Positions 51,244 through 59,495 of a stretch of DNA of 64,000 bases are shown in pieces. Both the position numbers and the translations under genes were made by a program. The stretch lies in NCBI RefSeq assembly GCF_001050345.1, contig NZ_LFMW01000039.1:62001-126000 (forward strand). The letters run 5' to 3'. The DNA comes from Pseudomonas fildesensis. Lineage in GTDB: Bacteria; Pseudomonadota; Gammaproteobacteria; Pseudomonadales; Pseudomonadaceae. Position 1 is the stretch's first letter. The number at the start of each line of letters is the position of its first letter. The notes under the pieces are model-generated. The model was not told where the DNA came from, ran no database searches, and worked only from the letters and a program-made list of their open reading frames with translations.

Positions 51244-51272
51244 TGACGTAACGGTGTACGTCATTTGACGTA
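51244..51272. promoter_or_regulatory. Triple TGACGTA heptamer operator upstream of urtA
   Basis: TGACGTA (51244-51250), TACGTCA (51257-51263) and TGACGTA (51266-51272). The second and third form the perfect inverted repeat TACGTCA-tt-TGACGTA; the first and third are direct copies 22 bp apart, about two helical turns. It lies 67-95 bp upstream of the urtA ATG, where an activator such as the LuxR-type regulator encoded at 54909 could bind. Confidence 0.65.
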
Positions 51273-51299
51273 TGCCGCTGCGCACCCTTTTCGAGCAAG

Positions 51300-51488
51300 T
51301 TGTGGCGAGCGGGCTTGTTGTGGCGAGCGGGCTTGCCCCGCGTTGGGCTGCGGAGCAGCCCTAATAAGATCACCGCATTTTTCCAGGTAAATCTCATTGT
51401 CTGGTTTTGGGGCTGCTGCGCAGCCCAACGCGGGGCAAGCCCGCTCGCCACAACAGCCTCGCTCACCACAGGAAGCCGGCTCCTACAC
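51300..51488. repeat. REPIN with duplicated 18-bp tail
   Basis: TGTGGCGAGCGGGCTTGT occurs twice in tandem (51301-51336), followed by the centre GGGCTGCGGAGCAGCCC ... GGGGCTGCTGCGCAGCCC and the inverted arm GGGGCAAGCCCGCTCGCCAC. With the triple heptamer it fills the 373-bp gap between urtA and the kinase gene. Confidence 0.8.
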
Positions 51489-51550
51489 CGGTTTTGCAGC
51501 AGGGCATGAATATTGCTGGCGTTGCCCCATCCTTCCAGGAGTTTTCCACC

Positions 51551-54500
51551 GTGCAATCCCCTTCCGGCACCCAGCGCATCGTCAAGATCCGCCGCGACTA
51601 CAACACCTGGGTTGCCGACGAGACCATGGAAGACTACGCCCTGCGCTACACCCCCAAGTCCTTTCGCAAATGGTCGGAGCTGCGCATTGCCAACACGGCC
51701 CTGGGCGCGGTGTCGTTCCTGGCGCTGGAGGCGATTGGCGGTGTGTTGGCCTTGAGTTACGGCTTCACCAACACCTTCTGGGCCATTCTCGCGATAAGCC
51801 TGGTGATCTTTCTCACCGGCCTGCCCATCAGCTACTACGCCGCCCGCTATGGCGTGGACATGGACCTGCTGACCCGTGGCGCCGGCTTCGGCTATATCGG
51901 TTCCACCATCACCTCGCTGATCTACGCCAGTTTCACCTTTCTGTTCTTCGCCCTGGAAGCGGCGATCATGGCGCTGGCCCTGGAGCTGTATTTCCATATC
52001 CCGCTGGCCTTCGCCTATGTGATCTGCTCGCTGCTGGTGATCCCGCTGGTGGCCTACGGTGTAACCCTGATCAGCCGCCTGCAACTGTGGACGCAACCGC
52101 TGTGGTTGTTTCTGCTGGTGCTGCCCTACGGTTTCGTCTGGTGGAAAAACCCCGACGCATTCAGCGACTGGACCAGCTTTGTCGGGAGCAGCGGCGATGG
52201 CGGCGAGTTCAACCTGTTGGCGTTCTGCGCCGCGTGCACCGTGGCGCTGTCGCTGGTGACGCAAATCGGCGAGCAGGTCGACTACCTGCGCTTTCTCCAG
52301 GAAAAAACCGCCGCCAACCGCAAACGCTGGTGGGCTGCTCTGCTCTGCGCAGGCCCCGGCTGGATCATCCCCGGCGCGTTGAAAATGTTCGCCGGGGCGT
52401 TCCTGGCGTTTCTCGCCCTGCAACATGAAATTCCCATGGAACGCGCCGCCGAGCCGACCCAGATGTACCTGGTCGCTTTCCGGTACGTGTTCAGTTCCCC
52501 GGAATGGGCACTCGGCGCCATGGTGCTGTTTGTGTTCATCTCGCAGATGAAGATCAACCTGACCAACGCCTACGCCGGCTCCCTGGCCTGGTCGAATTTT
52601 TTCGCCCGCGTGACCCACAGCCACCCGGGGCGCGTGGTGTGGCTGGTGTTCAACGTGGCCATCGCACTGATGCTGATGGAGCTGGGCGTGTTCGATGTGA
52701 TCGACCAGGTGCTGGGGCTTTACGCGAACATCGCCATTGCCTGGATCGGCACGCTGGTCGCCGACCTGGTGATCAACAAGCCGCTGGGGCTGTCGCCCAA
52801 GCACATCGAGTTCAAGCGCGCGCACCTCTACGACATCAACCCGGTGGGCGTCGGCTCGATGCTGGTCGCATCGTTGCTGTCGATCCTCGCCCACTTCGGC
52901 CTGTTTGGCAGCCTGGCCCAGGCCGCACCGCCCTTCGTCGCGCTGGGCACGGCATTGGTGATGGCGCCGCTGTTGGCCTGGATGACGAAGGGCAAGTACT
53001 ACATCGCGCGTACCAGCGACCCACAGTTGATTCACCCGATAGCGCCGGCGACCCACGCGGTTTGCGGGCTGTGCAGCAACCCGTTCGAAACCGCCGACAT
53101 GGCGTTCTGTCCAGCCTACAGCACGCCGATCTGCTCGCTGTGTTGTTCGCTGGATGCGCGCTGCGGCGACCGCTGCAAACCCCACGCGCGGCTGGTCAGC
53201 CAGTTTGAGGCCGTGTTGCGCTCGCTGTTGCCCAATACGTTGATGCCGCGCCTGCATACGCGGTTGGCGCATTACCTGGGGCTGCTATTGGTCCTGGAAC
53301 TGCTGCTCGCCGGCGCCCTGGCCTTGATCTACGTGCAGGCTGCCCAAGGGTTGCCGCACTCCGAGACCTTGTACCAGGCGTTCTTCAAGGCCTTCCTGAC
53401 CCTCTCGGTACTGGCCGCCGTGCTCGCCTGGTGGGTGGTGCTGACCCGCGAAAGTCGGCGCGTCGCCCAGGAAGAATCCGACCGCCAGACCCTGCTGCTG
53501 ATGCACGAAATCGACGCCCACAGCCTCACCGATCAGGCCCTGCAGCAGGCCAAGGAAGCCTCCGAAGCCGCGAATGCCGCCAAGAGCCGCTACGTCACCG
53601 GGCTGTCTCACGAACTGCGCACACCGCTGAACAGCATCCTCGGTTTTACCCAGATTCTGCAGCGTGACAGCGCCATGCCCGAGCAGCATCAGGACGCGCT
53701 GGCGACCATCCTGCGCAGCGGCTCGCACCTGTTGTCGCTGATCGACGGCCTGCTCGACGTGGCCAAGATCGAGGCCGGCAAGCTACGCCTGGAACTCACT
53801 GAAATCCCCTTCCCCGAACTGATCCACGACCTGGAACAGATGTTCACGCCCCAGGCACAGGACAAGGGCCTGCGCTTTCGCCTGGACTGCGTGGGCAAGA
53901 TCCCGGCGGTGGTGCGTGGCGATGAAAAGCGCGTGCGGCAGATCCTGATCAACCTGCTCGGCAATGCGGTGAATTTCACCGACAGCGGCGAGGTGTGCCT
54001 GCGGGTCAGCTACATGCGCGAGACCGCCAATTTTGAAATCATCGACACCGGCATCGGCATTGATCCGGGGCAGATCGAGCGGATTTTCCAGCCGTTCGAG
54101 CGCGGCGACCTGATGCGCCAGGACAAGGGCGTGGGCCTGGGGCTGACCATCACGCGCATGCTCACGGCGTTGATGGGCGGCGAGTTGCGTGTCACCAGCG
54201 AACTGGACAAGGGCACGTGCTTCCAGGTGCGGCTGTTCCTGTCCCAGGTACGCGCACCGCAGGCGGTGGTGCATGTGGAGCACGACATCATCGGCTACCA
54301 GGGCGAGCGCCGACGCATCCTGGTGGTGGACGACCATGTGGACCATCGCAAGGTGCTCAGCGGCATGCTCACGCCATTGGGCTTTGAGGTGATTCAAGCC
54401 AGTAACGGCCAGGACGCGATTCGCCAAGTGGCGCTGCTGGCGCCGGACCTGATCCTGATGGACCTGTCGATGCCGACCCTGGACGGCCTGGAAACCAGCC

Positions 54501-54934
54501 GCTTGATCCGGCGCAATGCGCTGTCCACCGCACCGATTATCGTGATCTCGGCCAACGCCTTTACCGACGACCGCGAGCGCAGCATCGCCGCCGCCTGCAA
54601 CGACTACCTGGCCAAGCCGGTGCGCACCCCGGAACTGCTCGGGCGCCTGCAACAGCACCTCGACCTGCAGTGGCTACGGCGTACCAAGACCTTCACACCA
54701 CCGCCGCCACCGAGCGTGCTGCCCAGCGCGGAAGACCTCGCCGCGCTCGCCGAACTCAGTGCCATCGGCTATGTGCGCGGCCTGCACGAAAAACTCGATA
54801 CGATCCTTGAACACCGCCCCGATGCCGAACTTTTCATCACCAAGGTACGCGGGCTGCTCAAGGGTTTTCGCCTGGATGAACTCAACCGAACCCTCAAGGA
54901 GGCCGAAGATGAATGCACTCACCCGCAGCACTGA
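51551..54934 (+). CDS. NCS1-type transporter fused to Cys-rich module and hybrid histidine kinase
   Basis: 1,127 residues from GTG 51551 (AGGAG nine bases upstream); the frame reaches 51407 through a REP. Residues about 1-490 are an NCS1 (purine/cytosine permease-like) transporter with about 12 helices. Residues 505-542 hold eight cysteines, CX2C-X11-C-X7-CX2CC-X5-C-X3-C, like a zinc or Fe-S binding module. Two more helices follow (about 572-595, 611-631), then HisKA with H687 (GLSHELRTPLNS), HATPase (QILINLLGNAVNF; VGLGLTITRML), a receiver with D971 and a helical tail. It likely senses a substrate through the transporter domain and signals to the LuxR-type regulator, which starts within its 3' end. 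CbrA is a precedent for transporter-kinase fusion, but with an SLC5 domain. Confidence 0.88.
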   Translation: MQSPSGTQRIVKIRRDYNTWVADETMEDYALRYTPKSFRKWSELRIANTALGAVSFLALEAIGGVLALSYGFTNTFWAILAISLVIFLTGLPISYYAARYGVDMDLLTRGAGFGYIGSTITSLIYASFTFLFFALEAAIMALALELYFHIPLAFAYVICSLLVIPLVAYGVTLISRLQLWTQPLWLFLLVLPYGFVWWKNPDAFSDWTSFVGSSGDGGEFNLLAFCAACTVALSLVTQIGEQVDYLRFLQEKTAANRKRWWAALLCAGPGWIIPGALKMFAGAFLAFLALQHEIPMERAAEPTQMYLVAFRYVFSSPEWALGAMVLFVFISQMKINLTNAYAGSLAWSNFFARVTHSHPGRVVWLVFNVAIALMLMELGVFDVIDQVLGLYANIAIAWIGTLVADLVINKPLGLSPKHIEFKRAHLYDINPVGVGSMLVASLLSILAHFGLFGSLAQAAPPFVALGTALVMAPLLAWMTKGKYYIARTSDPQLIHPIAPATHAVCGLCSNPFETADMAFCPAYSTPICSLCCSLDARCGDRCKPHARLVSQFEAVLRSLLPNTLMPRLHTRLAHYLGLLLVLELLLAGALALIYVQAAQGLPHSETLYQAFFKAFLTLSVLAAVLAWWVVLTRESRRVAQEESDRQTLLLMHEIDAHSLTDQALQQAKEASEAANAAKSRYVTGLSHELRTPLNSILGFTQILQRDSAMPEQHQDALATILRSGSHLLSLIDGLLDVAKIEAGKLRLELTEIPFPELIHDLEQMFTPQAQDKGLRFRLDCVGKIPAVVRGDEKRVRQILINLLGNAVNFTDSGEVCLRVSYMRETANFEIIDTGIGIDPGQIERIFQPFERGDLMRQDKGVGLGLTITRMLTALMGGELRVTSELDKGTCFQVRLFLSQVRAPQAVVHVEHDIIGYQGERRRILVVDDHVDHRKVLSGMLTPLGFEVIQASNGQDAIRQVALLAPDLILMDLSMPTLDGLETSRLIRRNALSTAPIIVISANAFTDDRERSIAAACNDYLAKPVRTPELLGRLQQHLDLQWLRRTKTFTPPPPPSVLPSAEDLAALAELSAIGYVRGLHEKLDTILEHRPDAELFITKVRGLLKGFRLDELNRTLKEAEDECTHPQH

Positions 54935-55574
54935 ACCCGGCGTGGTGCTGATCGTCGACGACACCCCGGACAACCTGGCCATGCTCTCCGACGCCCTCGA
55001 CGACGCCGGCTACATGGTGCTGGTGGCCCTCGACGGCCTCAGCGCGCTGAACCGCGTGCAACGCCGGCGCCCGGACCTGATTTTGCTCGACGCGATGATG
55101 CCCGGCCTGGACGGTTTCGAAACCTGCCGCCGGCTCAAGGCGATGCCTGCCAGCGCGGATATCCCGGTGGTGTTCATGACCGGGCTGACCGACAGCAAGC
55201 ATGTGGTGCAAGGGTTTGAGGTGGGCGGCAGCGATTACGTGACCAAGCCGATCCAGACCGATGAAGTGCTGGCGCGGGTGGCGGCACATTTGCGCACGTC
55301 GCGGATTTTGCTGTCGGCGCGGGCGGCGACGCAGCCGAGTGTGTTGACCCTGGAGGATGAGCCGGCGCAGAGGCTTTTGACGGCCAGGTTTCAGCTGACC
55401 GAGCGCGAGGTTGAGGTGCTGCGCTGGGTGGCATGCGGCAAGACCAACCGAGATATCGGCGATATCCTGGGGTTGAGCCCGAGGACGGTGAACAAGCATT
55501 TGGAGCATGTGTATGTGAAGTTGGGAGTGGAGACCCGAACAGCCGCGACGTCCGTGGCACTCGCTGCAATCTGA
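54909..55574 (+). CDS. LuxR/NarL-type response regulator
   Basis: 221 residues from the ATG at 54909 (AAGGAGG six bases upstream), overlapping the kinase gene by 26 nt. The receiver has D17-D18, phospho-acceptor D61 (LILLDAMMPG) and the Lys of YVTKP. The LuxR-type HTH (about 155-215) reads LTEREVEVLRWVACGKTNRDIGDILGLSPRTVNKHLEHVYVKLGVETRTAA. The co-translation makes it the partner of the fusion kinase in a multi-step relay, although no HPt domain is evident between D971 and D61. Candidate target: the triple TGACGTA site in front of urtA. Confidence 0.9.
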   Translation: MNALTRSTEPGVVLIVDDTPDNLAMLSDALDDAGYMVLVALDGLSALNRVQRRRPDLILLDAMMPGLDGFETCRRLKAMPASADIPVVFMTGLTDSKHVVQGFEVGGSDYVTKPIQTDEVLARVAAHLRTSRILLSARAATQPSVLTLEDEPAQRLLTARFQLTEREVEVLRWVACGKTNRDIGDILGLSPRTVNKHLEHVYVKLGVETRTAATSVALAAI

Positions 55575-55660
55575 TCGCTCCAACGCGCAGCAATCGTTCT
55601 CAAAATAGTGACGCAGAGCGTCCAGGGCGGCATGCCTTTGCTGCGCGTGGGCATGATCAT
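55572..55660. repeat. REP palindrome between converging genes
   Basis: TGATCGCTCCAACGCGCAGCAATCGTTC and GGCGGCATGCCTTTGCTGCGCGTGGGCATGATCATG, a diverged member of the ATCGTTCCCACGC family. It lies between the response regulator and nadE stops and overlaps the nadE stop slightly. Confidence 0.65.
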
Positions 55661-56466
55661 GCGGGGGTGATGGGCTGCGCGCGTTTGTGCGCTGTTTTCC
55701 TGAAGGCGCTTTCCACAATGTCTCTGACCCGCTCACTCACCCGCTCGCCCATCAGGTACGCGTCGATCTCTGCATAGGTGCAGCCATACGCCTGCTCATC
55801 CGCCTTGCCGGGCGCCAGCTCTTCCAGGTCTGCGGTGGGTGGCTTGTGCACCAGGTTCGCCGGTGCGCCGAGGGCGGTGGCGAGCAGGCGCACCTGGGTT
55901 TTGGTCAGGCCCGAGAGCGGCGCCAGGTCGCAGGCGCCGTCGCCGAATTTGGTGAAGAAACCCATCAGCGCTTCGGCGCCGTGGTCAGTGCCGACCACCA
56001 GGCCGTTGTGCAGGTTGGCCACGGCGTACTGCGCGATCATGCGGGTGCGGGCCTTGACGTTGCCTTTGATGAAGTCGACCTGTGCGGCGCTGGCGTCGGC
56101 GGCGGACAGGCTCGCCATCAGGCCGTCGACACTGGCGGCGATGTTCAGGGTGTCGATGTGGTCCGGGGAGATAAAGTCCAGGGAGGCCTGGGCATCGTTT
56201 TCATCGGCCTGGGTCTTGTACGGCAGGCGCATGGCGATGAAGCGTGCGGCGTAGTTTTCATTGCGCAGTTGCTCCACCGCCCGTTGGCACAGGCGGCCGG
56301 CGGTGAGGGAGTCGACGCCGCCGCTGATGCCCAGCACCAGGGCCTTGCAGCCTGACTGGCGCAAGGTGGTCTTGATGAAGTCGATACGCCGCTGGATTTC
56401 CCTGGCCTCACCGCCCTTCACCAGTTGCCGGTCGATATTCAGTTCCTGCGCGATACGTTCTTGCAT
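55657..56466 (-). CDS. nadE: NH3-dependent NAD+ synthetase
   Basis: 269 residues from the ATG at 56466 (GGAGG six bases upstream). Amidates nicotinic acid adenine dinucleotide to NAD+ using ammonia. The ATP pyrophosphatase P-loop is LVLGISGGVDSLTAGRL (about residues 43-58). NVKARTRMIAQYAVAN and VVGTDHGAEALMGFFTKFGDGACDLAPLSGLTKTQVR are family blocks. No glutaminase domain is present, so it uses free ammonia. Only one base separates it from pncB upstream; it is the last of the operon pncA-pncB-nadE. Confidence 0.94.
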   Translation of the reverse strand: MQERIAQELNIDRQLVKGGEAREIQRRIDFIKTTLRQSGCKALVLGISGGVDSLTAGRLCQRAVEQLRNENYAARFIAMRLPYKTQADENDAQASLDFISPDHIDTLNIAASVDGLMASLSAADASAAQVDFIKGNVKARTRMIAQYAVANLHNGLVVGTDHGAEALMGFFTKFGDGACDLAPLSGLTKTQVRLLATALGAPANLVHKPPTADLEELAPGKADEQAYGCTYAEIDAYLMGERVSERVRDIVESAFRKTAHKRAQPITPA

Positions 56467-56467
56467 G

Positions 56468-57685
56468 TCACACCTCCACACTGCCGACATTGAATACCTT
56501 CGCCGCGTACTGCAAAAACGAGGCGTCTTCGCAAACGTTCTTGATCGGGTCATCCGAGAATTTCACCACCGGCTCGCCGTGCACCCGCACCAGCTTCATC
56601 ACGATGCTCAGCGGCTCGACGCCCTCCACATCGCAGGCCAGGCTGGTGCCCATGCCGAAACCGAACTTGGCCTTGCCCTGCACGTGGCGCAGGATCGGCA
56701 AGCATTTTTCGAAGTTCAGGCCGTCGGAGAACATCAGGTCCTTGGTCATTGGGTCGATGCCGAGGGCTTTGTAGCGGGCCAGGACTTTGTCGGCCCAGGC
56801 AATCGGGTCACCGGAGTCCTGGCGCAGGCCGTCATAGAGCTTGGCGAAGTAGAGGTCGAAGTCCTTGAGGAAAAAATCGGTGCTGATGCAATCGGTCAAG
56901 GCAATGCCCAAGCGGCCACGGTATTCACGTACCCAATTCTCCAGGGCCGCGTTCTGGCTTTCGCGCAGGCGGCCCAGTTGCTGGTGCACCATCAGCCATT
57001 GGTGGGCCATGGTGCCAATCAGCGGCAGGTCGAATTCGTAGGCCAGGTGCGCGTTGCTGGTGCCGATGAACTGGCCGGGGAAATCGCGGCGCATGATATC
57101 GATCACTTCGCGCTGGGCCTTGAACGACAGGCGCCGGCGGGTCGAAAAGTCGGAGACGCGCAGGTCGGCGAGTTCGTCGCGGCTGAGGTTTTTCTCCAGC
57201 CAGTCGAACTTCTGGTAGAGCTTGCGGGTGACGTCTTCCAGGGTGACGTCGGGGTATTTGTCGCGGTTGCGCAGCTCGCTGACCAACGCCAGCACCGGCT
57301 GTTCAAACATGATGCAGTGCAGCATCGGGCCAACCACACGGATGTTCAGTTGGCCGTCGACTTCACTGACGTGGATATAGCGCAGGTTGAAGCGGAACAG
57401 GCCGAGAAAGCGCTCGTAGTCCGGGGTGAGGTATTCGCGAAAGCGTGGGTTGAACAGAAAACGCAGCTCGCCTTCGCGCATCTGCAGGCTGGCGAGTTTT
57501 TCCAGTTCATCGCGCAGCTGGGGGATCAGGTGGCCGAGTTTTTCCCTGGAGCGGACGATGAAGTTGTACTCGACGTCAACGTTGGGGTGCTGGTGCAGCA
57601 CCGCCTGCATCATGGTGAAGGTGTAGTAGTCGGTGTCGAGCAAGCCCTGGATCACCGGGGATTCATAGTCGTAGGCACTTTCCAT
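56468..57685 (-). CDS. pncB: Nicotinate phosphoribosyltransferase
   Basis: 405 residues. Converts nicotinate and PRPP to nicotinate mononucleotide. Family blocks: LLDTDYYTFTMMQAVLHQHPNVDVEYNFIVR at the N-terminus, FSTRRRLSFKAQREVI with the conserved region around the phosphorylated His site, GTSNAHLAYEFDLPLIGTMAHQW, LYDGLRQDSGDPIAWADK and FSDGLNFEKCLPI. Length is the usual 400. It is 11 bp downstream of pncA and one base before nadE. Confidence 0.94.
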   Translation of the reverse strand: MESAYDYESPVIQGLLDTDYYTFTMMQAVLHQHPNVDVEYNFIVRSREKLGHLIPQLRDELEKLASLQMREGELRFLFNPRFREYLTPDYERFLGLFRFNLRYIHVSEVDGQLNIRVVGPMLHCIMFEQPVLALVSELRNRDKYPDVTLEDVTRKLYQKFDWLEKNLSRDELADLRVSDFSTRRRLSFKAQREVIDIMRRDFPGQFIGTSNAHLAYEFDLPLIGTMAHQWLMVHQQLGRLRESQNAALENWVREYRGRLGIALTDCISTDFFLKDFDLYFAKLYDGLRQDSGDPIAWADKVLARYKALGIDPMTKDLMFSDGLNFEKCLPILRHVQGKAKFGFGMGTSLACDVEGVEPLSIVMKLVRVHGEPVVKFSDDPIKNVCEDASFLQYAAKVFNVGSVEV

Positions 57686-57696
57686 GGTGTGTCTCC

Positions 57697-58344
57697 TTAA
57701 CGCGCGGCCATCGCGGCCAGTTCTTCGCGGGTGCGGCTGATGCCGGCACCGGCCTTGAGCAAATCATTCACGGCCTGTACGCCGCCCTCCTCGGTAATGC
57801 CTCGGCAAGCCGGCAGGTGCAGCACCACTTCCAGGCCAGCCTTGAGCAGTTGCAACGCGGTGGTCTTGACGCAGTAGTCGAGGGCCAGGCCGCCGACGAT
57901 CACACGGGTGACGCCCTGGGCTTTGAGGTACTCGATCACGCCCGTGGAGAGTTTGTCGTGCAGGTCGTGGTAGCAGGCACCGTAGGGGTGCAGGTCGGGT
58001 TCGACGCCCTTCCAGATGAAGTAGTCGTAGTCATACGGGGTAGGCAATTCATCCAGCAAGGTAAAGCCTTCGGTGCCCGGTACGCAGTGGCTGACCCAGG
58101 TCACATCGGCGTGGGCCAGGCCGGTGGGCTGCAGCATGTCGCTGTGCTGCGTGACCACCCACGGTGCGTGCGGGGTGTGAGCGTCTTTGCTGCCGACGCG
58201 GTGGCCGGCGAGGCTGGCCATGTAGTTGAGTTCGGCGCCGATCTGGTCGCCACCGGCCACTGGCAGTTCGCTGGGGCACAGCGGCGTGAAACTCTTCTGG
58301 GCGTCGACGTCGAATGAAGCGAGGGCAGTTTTCGAGAGGGTCAT
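57697..58344 (-). CDS. pncA: Nicotinamidase
   Basis: 215 residues; GGAGAACCACC before the ATG. Hydrolyses nicotinamide to nicotinate and ammonia. The isochorismatase-fold triad: Asp in LASFDVDAQKSFTP (about D12), Lys in YFIWKGVEPDLHPYGACY (about K112) and Cys in IVGGLALDYCVKTTALQLLKAG (about C158). Metal ligands are likely in SKDAHTPHAPW (D54/H56/H59 region). It is first of the NAD salvage operon and divergent from nrtR. Confidence 0.93.
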   Translation of the reverse strand: MTLSKTALASFDVDAQKSFTPLCPSELPVAGGDQIGAELNYMASLAGHRVGSKDAHTPHAPWVVTQHSDMLQPTGLAHADVTWVSHCVPGTEGFTLLDELPTPYDYDYFIWKGVEPDLHPYGACYHDLHDKLSTGVIEYLKAQGVTRVIVGGLALDYCVKTTALQLLKAGLEVVLHLPACRGITEEGGVQAVNDLLKAGAGISRTREELAAMAAR

Positions 58345-58370
58345 GGTGGTTCTCCGGTGGCTTGGAAGTA

Positions 58371-58437
58371 AAAGTACACGTCATGTACTTTCATTGCAAG
58401 AAACATTTGGTTGTCTCGGCTGGAGTCGGTACATGAC
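58371..58437. promoter_or_regulatory. Probable NrtR operator between pncA and nrtR
   Basis: AAAGTACA-cgtca-TGTACTTT (58371-58391) is a perfect 8-bp inverted repeat with a 5-bp spacer. A further inverted copy of its right half, GTACATGAC (58429-58437, matching GTCATGTAC at 58380-58388), lies 40 bp on, toward nrtR. The position between divergent genes suggests autoregulation and repression of pncA. Confidence 0.65.
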
Positions 58438-58490
58438 ATATCTGTTCGATCCGTTAGACTGTGCCCCACTGCTGTTCAGAAGGACGTCAC

Positions 58491-59183
58491 ATGCCAATTA
58501 GCCCCTACCTCCATACCGTCGACCTGTGTGTGCTGTTCTACTGCCGCACCTCCGGGGAATTAAAGCTGCTGCTGAATAAACGCGAAGCCGAGCCGTTCGC
58601 CGGACATTGGGCGCTGCCGGGCGTGGTGGTGAATGGCGGCGTGCAAGATCTGAGCCTCCAGGATGCCGTGGAACGGTTGCGCGCCAGTGACAAGGTCGGC
58701 CTGAAGCTGGCCTGGAGCGAGCAAGTCGGCACGGTGGGCGATGCGTTTCGCGACCCGCGTTGCTGGTCGTCATCCACTTATTACCTGGCAATCGTGGCGG
58801 ATGAGATAAGCCTGGCTGAGCATCAAGGCTGGTTTTCGCTGAACGCGGTGGCCGATGGCAGTATCAGGTTGCCGTTCGATCACAACACCATCGTGGCCGC
58901 CGTGCAGGAACGGCTGTTCTCCAAGTCGCTGTACAGCAGCTTGCCGTTGATGTTTTTGGGCAATGAATTCAGCGCGCCAGAAGCGACGACGATCTTCTCG
59001 CTGGTGCTGGCGCGGCCGGTGTTGAAAACCAGTATTCGCCAGCGTTTGTTGAAGCTGACCGAGGCAGGATATTTGCGCGAGACGGGGCGCAAGAAAAATG
59101 GCGAGGGCGGCAGGCCCCAGGCGACGGTGGAGAACCTGAAGCCTGGGGAGATATATTTCTTTGACCGCAGTTTTGCCGATTAA
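58491..59183 (+). CDS. nrtR: NrtR, Nudix-related transcriptional regulator of NAD salvage
   Basis: 230 residues from the ATG at 58491 (AAGGA six bases upstream). The N-terminal half (about 5-135) is a Nudix fold, but the Nudix box is degenerate: GHWALPGVVVNGGVQDLSLQDAVERL lacks the catalytic REUxEE glutamates, so it is a sensor, not a hydrolase. The C-terminal half (about 150-225) is a winged helix (RQRLLKLTEAGYLRETGRKKNGEGGRPQATVENL). NrtR proteins bind ADP-ribose and repress NAD genes. Divergent position next to pncA-pncB-nadE supports the name; from memory P. aeruginosa PA4916 is equivalent. Confidence 0.9.
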   Translation: MPISPYLHTVDLCVLFYCRTSGELKLLLNKREAEPFAGHWALPGVVVNGGVQDLSLQDAVERLRASDKVGLKLAWSEQVGTVGDAFRDPRCWSSSTYYLAIVADEISLAEHQGWFSLNAVADGSIRLPFDHNTIVAAVQERLFSKSLYSSLPLMFLGNEFSAPEATTIFSLVLARPVLKTSIRQRLLKLTEAGYLRETGRKKNGEGGRPQATVENLKPGEIYFFDRSFAD

Positions 59184-59210
59184 CCCTCAAGGTGTAGAAG
59201 CCAGCTCTTT

Positions 59211-59474
59211 GTGGCGAGCAGGCTTTTTGTGGCGAACGGGCTTGTTGTGGCGAGCGGGCTTGCCCCGCGTTGGGGCGCGGAGCGGCCCCATTTCAAGCGA
59301 TACGCTTGTACCTGAAACACCGCGGTGTCAGGTGTTAGGGCTGCTTCGCAGCCCAACGCGGGGCAAGCCCGCTCGCCACAAAAAGCTCGCTCACCACAAA
59401 AAATCAGGCTTGCCACAACAAAGCCCGCTCGCCACAAAAAAGCAGGCTGGCCACAATAAGCGGGCTCGCCACAA
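59211..59474. repeat. Expanded REPIN with multiple 18-20-bp tails
   Basis: It fills nearly all the 312-bp gap between nrtR and the SDR gene. Three tandem GTGGCGA-type units at 18-bp steps lead into GCGGGCTTGCCCCGCGTTGGGGCGCGGAGCGGCCCC; after a centre, the inverted arm is followed by about five more CTCGCCACAA-type units, some degenerate (CTCACCACAA, CTTGCCACAA, CTGGCCACAA). No ORF is evident. Confidence 0.85.
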
Positions 59475-59495
59475 TGATCCCGCCATCGCGACGAC

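Noticed and set aside
51407..51550. N-terminal extension of the transporter-kinase
   Set aside because: The first codons are REP sequence (RSPTRGKPARHN is a recurring translation of this repeat). AGGAG before GTG 51551 fits better, although an ATG at 51506 cannot be excluded.
51089..53272. 727-codon minus-strand frame across the urtA start and the transporter-kinase gene
   Set aside because: It crosses a REP element and intergenic DNA and is antisense to the permease domain; the translation is a His/Gln/Arg-rich shadow without any fold.
59211..59474. Possible CRISPR array
   Set aside because: The 18-20-bp units lack unique spacers of constant length and match the REP arm family found all over the window; no cas genes are near.
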